This document shows positions 62,320 to 64,000 of a stretch of DNA of 64,000 nt, one piece after another; position 1 is the stretch's first letter; the number at the start of each line of letters is the position of its first letter. A program made the position numbers and the translations under genes. The notes beneath the pieces are model-generated. The model made no database searches. It was not told where the DNA came from and saw only the letters and a program-made list of their open reading frames with translations. Source of the DNA: Desulfatiglans sp. (GTDB lineage: Bacteria > Desulfobacterota > DSM-4660 > Desulfatiglandales > HGW-15); the NCBI GenBank assembly GCA_012513605.1, contig JAAZBV010000136.1, positions 1-64,000 on the forward strand. The letters are read 5' to 3'.

Positions 62320-63762
62320 TCAATTAAATCTTTTATTGCTTTTAGCAAAGAGGAGAAATCTCCTCATGCTTAAGATAAATCGTTTCCAGCTCTCAGGAGA
62401 TTTCCAGATCATGGATATATAGCTCAGAATAGTTCTTAATCTTGAAAAATGGGCCTTATAAAACCTAATAAAATAGGTTTCCAGGGTTTGAAGATCCATC
62501 CCTTCAGGTATATACATAAAATGCATGCAGTCCATTTTTTCCCACTCTTCAGTAAATCCACCTGAACGGGCAATTTTTTCATACAAAGGTGTCCCTGGAA
62601 AGGGGGTAAATTTTGCAACGTTTATCTCATCAATGGGCAGGGACCTGTAGAATGCTATACTCCTTTTAATGCTCTCAACTGTTTCACCGGGCAGTCCTAT
62701 CATAAAGAGCCCCTTTGTCCTGATCCCGGCCTTTTTTATCATATGGATCTTTTCTCTCATCCGTTCAGAATTAACATTCTGTCGATGCATGGAGAGCAGT
62801 TTGTCATCACCTGATTCTATCCCGAGGCTTATCATCCAGCATCCGGCCCTTTTCATCAGAAGGAGCAGCTCCATGTCAATATGTTCGGCCCTCACGGCAC
62901 AGTTGAATGTCATATTAAGGGGCCTTGTAATCATCAGCCCTGCAAAGGCCTCTACCCTTTTCCTGTTAAACGTGAACTGGTCATCATAAAAATTTATGTG
63001 CCTTATATTGAACCTCTCTTTTAAATATCTCAGGTGCTCATAGAGGTATTCAGCCGAGTTGTATCGAAAGCTCCTTTGAAACACCGACCTGTCACAGTAA
63101 CTGCATGCATAAGGGCAGCCCCGGCTTGAAATACAGCTTGTGTTTGGGGATACCGGATAGTTGAAGATAGGTAGCTTGTAGGCATCGGGATACCCATCCA
63201 GTTTTGAATATGCAGGAAATGGAAGCGTATCAAGATCAAGGAGTTTTGTCCGGTATGGATTGACATGGATTTCATTTCCCGAATCCCTGTATGCAAGCCC
63301 CTCAATGTCAGCAGCATCCTCGCCGCCTGATTCTATCAGCTCCGAGAGTGTAACCTCACCCTCGCCAATAACAGAGAAATCTATTAGAGGATACCCTTCA
63401 AGTATCTTCCCCTTTAAGGCCGAGACATGGGGGCCGCCAAATACTACTTTTATTTCAGGCAGCACCTTTTTTGCCAAAGAGGCTATCCTGACACCATCAT
63501 GAAAACTGGATGTTGTGCAGCTTACCCCTAAATATGCAGGCCTCTTCTCATGCAGATACCTCTGAATGAGCAGGTCTGAGTCAGGGTTTGCATAAGAATC
63601 AATAATAGCGGTTTCTGTCCCGCGCTGCTCAAGCCAGGCCGATATACTTGCCAGCCCTAATGGAGGCATAATATTGGCAAGCCTTGACACATCCTCTCTG
63701 GCTGCGCTCTTTTTATAGCCAAGGGGGTGGACAAACAGGATATTCTTATCAGGATGACCCAT
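62320..63762 (-). CDS. B12-binding radical SAM protein
   Basis: 480 residues. Residues about 10-140 are a cobalamin-binding-like Rossmann domain (PPLGLASISAWLEQRG, VVFGGPHVSALKGKIL, FSVIGEGEVTLSELI), without the classic DxHxxG. The radical SAM domain follows, with CPYACSYCDRS (CxxxCxxC, about residues 215-222), NFYDDQFTFNRKRVEAF and SLGIESGDDKLLSMHRQNV. Such enzymes do methyl transfers, rearrangements or cyclisations on unactivated carbon. It starts 3 bp after the stop of a preceding gene and overlaps the GT2 gene or ends just short of it, depending on the GT2 start. Substrate unknown; a tailoring step on the lipid chain is inferred. Confidence 0.9.
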   Translation of the reverse strand: MGHPDKNILFVHPLGYKKSAAREDVSRLANIMPPLGLASISAWLEQRGTETAIIDSYANPDSDLLIQRYLHEKRPAYLGVSCTTSSFHDGVRIASLAKKVLPEIKVVFGGPHVSALKGKILEGYPLIDFSVIGEGEVTLSELIESGGEDAADIEGLAYRDSGNEIHVNPYRTKLLDLDTLPFPAYSKLDGYPDAYKLPIFNYPVSPNTSCISSRGCPYACSYCDRSVFQRSFRYNSAEYLYEHLRYLKERFNIRHINFYDDQFTFNRKRVEAFAGLMITRPLNMTFNCAVRAEHIDMELLLLMKRAGCWMISLGIESGDDKLLSMHRQNVNSERMREKIHMIKKAGIRTKGLFMIGLPGETVESIKRSIAFYRSLPIDEINVAKFTPFPGTPLYEKIARSGGFTEEWEKMDCMHFMYIPEGMDLQTLETYFIRFYKAHFSRLRTILSYISMIWKSPESWKRFILSMRRFLLFAKSNKRFN

Positions 63763-63765
63763 CTT

Positions 63766-64000
63766 TTAGCGCCTCTTCCTGTGTCTTTCAGATTTGCGGG
63801 TTACCTTAAGAAGCTCATCCCATAACAAACCCCTGTAACCGAATGCGTGCATGGCATCAATCATGAGTTTGCCCTTTTCAGGGGGAAAGATTAATCTCCT
63901 GTTATTTTTGGCTTCCTGCTCTATCAGCATGTTCATTTCATCGATATTTACTTCCGGAGAAAAATAATATACAGGCTCAAGCAGCTTGTCATCCGCTGAT
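63766..64000 (-). CDS. C-terminal end of a further cluster protein, likely radical SAM (cut by window edge)
   Basis: The last 78 codons of a minus-strand gene whose start lies beyond base 64000. The visible part reads ADDKLLEPVYYFSPEVNIDE, then IEQEAKNNRRLIFPPEKG, and ends in a basic tail RKSERHRKRR. This tail resembles the C-terminal end of B12-binding radical SAM proteins (YYFSPEV...), and only 3 bp separate its stop from the ATG of the next radical SAM gene, so a tandem pair is likely. The catalytic part is outside the window, so the family call is tentative. Confidence 0.6.
   Translation of the reverse strand, partial: SADDKLLEPVYYFSPEVNIDEMNMLIEQEAKNNRRLIFPPEKGKLMIDAMHAFGYRGLLWDELLKVTRKSERHRKRR

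Noticed and set aside
1-64000. tRNA, rRNA and CRISPR arrays
   Set aside because: None recognised by reading both strands; a tRNAscan or CRISPR finder run would be decisive but could not be done here.

Overview
The window reads as chromosome of a deltaproteobacterium (Desulfobacterota), probably a free-living, motile, anaerobic Desulfobacterales-like organism. This is an inference from gene content: a sulfatase and an arylsulfotransferase-like protein, a 63-residue monocluster ferredoxin, CoA-transferase and ADP-forming acyl-CoA synthetase genes, DUF4301 and GxxExxY proteins, a sigma-54 flagellar promoter, and a probable selenocysteine codon. No tRNA, rRNA or CRISPR array was seen.

Layout. 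1-9 kb holds metabolic and exported proteins: a truncated arylsulfatase, an ASST-like protein, a cupin, an isochorismatase-type hydrolase, a ferredoxin, serC-asnS and a lipoprotein. 9.2-18.7 kb is a flagellar rod/ring/hook-junction operon behind a near-consensus sigma-54 promoter (flgF-flgG-flgA-flgH-flgI-flgJ-flgN-flgK-flgL-csrA-fliW). Its FlgJ carries an M23 endopeptidase domain instead of a muramidase domain. A PilZ-type c-di-GMP receptor, a DedA protein and a DUF4301 protein follow on the other strand. At 22.2 kb the first ~40 codons of lgt abut a truncated radical SAM gene on the opposite strand, which marks a rearrangement or an assembly join.

22.3-29.3 kb is a minus-strand arsenic operon, arsR-arsP-(GxxExxY)-thioredoxin-DGC protein-arsM-thioredoxin-ccdA-acr3-arsC, with a good sigma-70 promoter and a palindromic operator candidate. 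The arsM gene has an in-frame TGA exactly where the third arsenic-binding cysteine of ArsM belongs. It is followed at the right distance by a 7-bp perfect hairpin with a GGAG loop, and the frame stays open for 58 more family-like codons. I read it as a selenocysteine-containing arsenite methyltransferase, the most interesting item in the window.

29.4-43.3 kb is a defence island. It has a frameshifted AlbA_2-type ATP-binding gene between 63-bp direct repeats, then a type I restriction-modification operon (hsdM, hsdS, hsdR). A 1014-residue PHP-domain/SMC-like ATPase and a small winged-helix gene are nested between hsdS and hsdR, translationally coupled to hsdS. Gene scraps lie inside the operon, and a Fic-family gene sits between ~107-bp direct repeats.

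43.4-57.4 kb carries a MATE exporter, a PiT-PhoU phosphate transporter, an acyl-CoA energy/acetylation operon (CoA-transferase fused to GNAT, ADP-forming acetate-CoA ligase, BioD-like/DRTGG protein), a DnaJ-DUF1232 fusion, ettA, a DUF3820 protein, a polysaccharide deacetylase lipoprotein, an exported protein and a PagL-like lipid A deacylase. 57.6-64 kb is a minus-strand lipid/polyene-type gene cluster. It encodes two radical SAM-type proteins (one cut by the window end), a GT2-DUF2062 glycosyltransferase, an LpxL-like acyltransferase, an ACP, an intact ketosynthase and a ketosynthase-like chain-length factor with Glu in place of the catalytic Cys.
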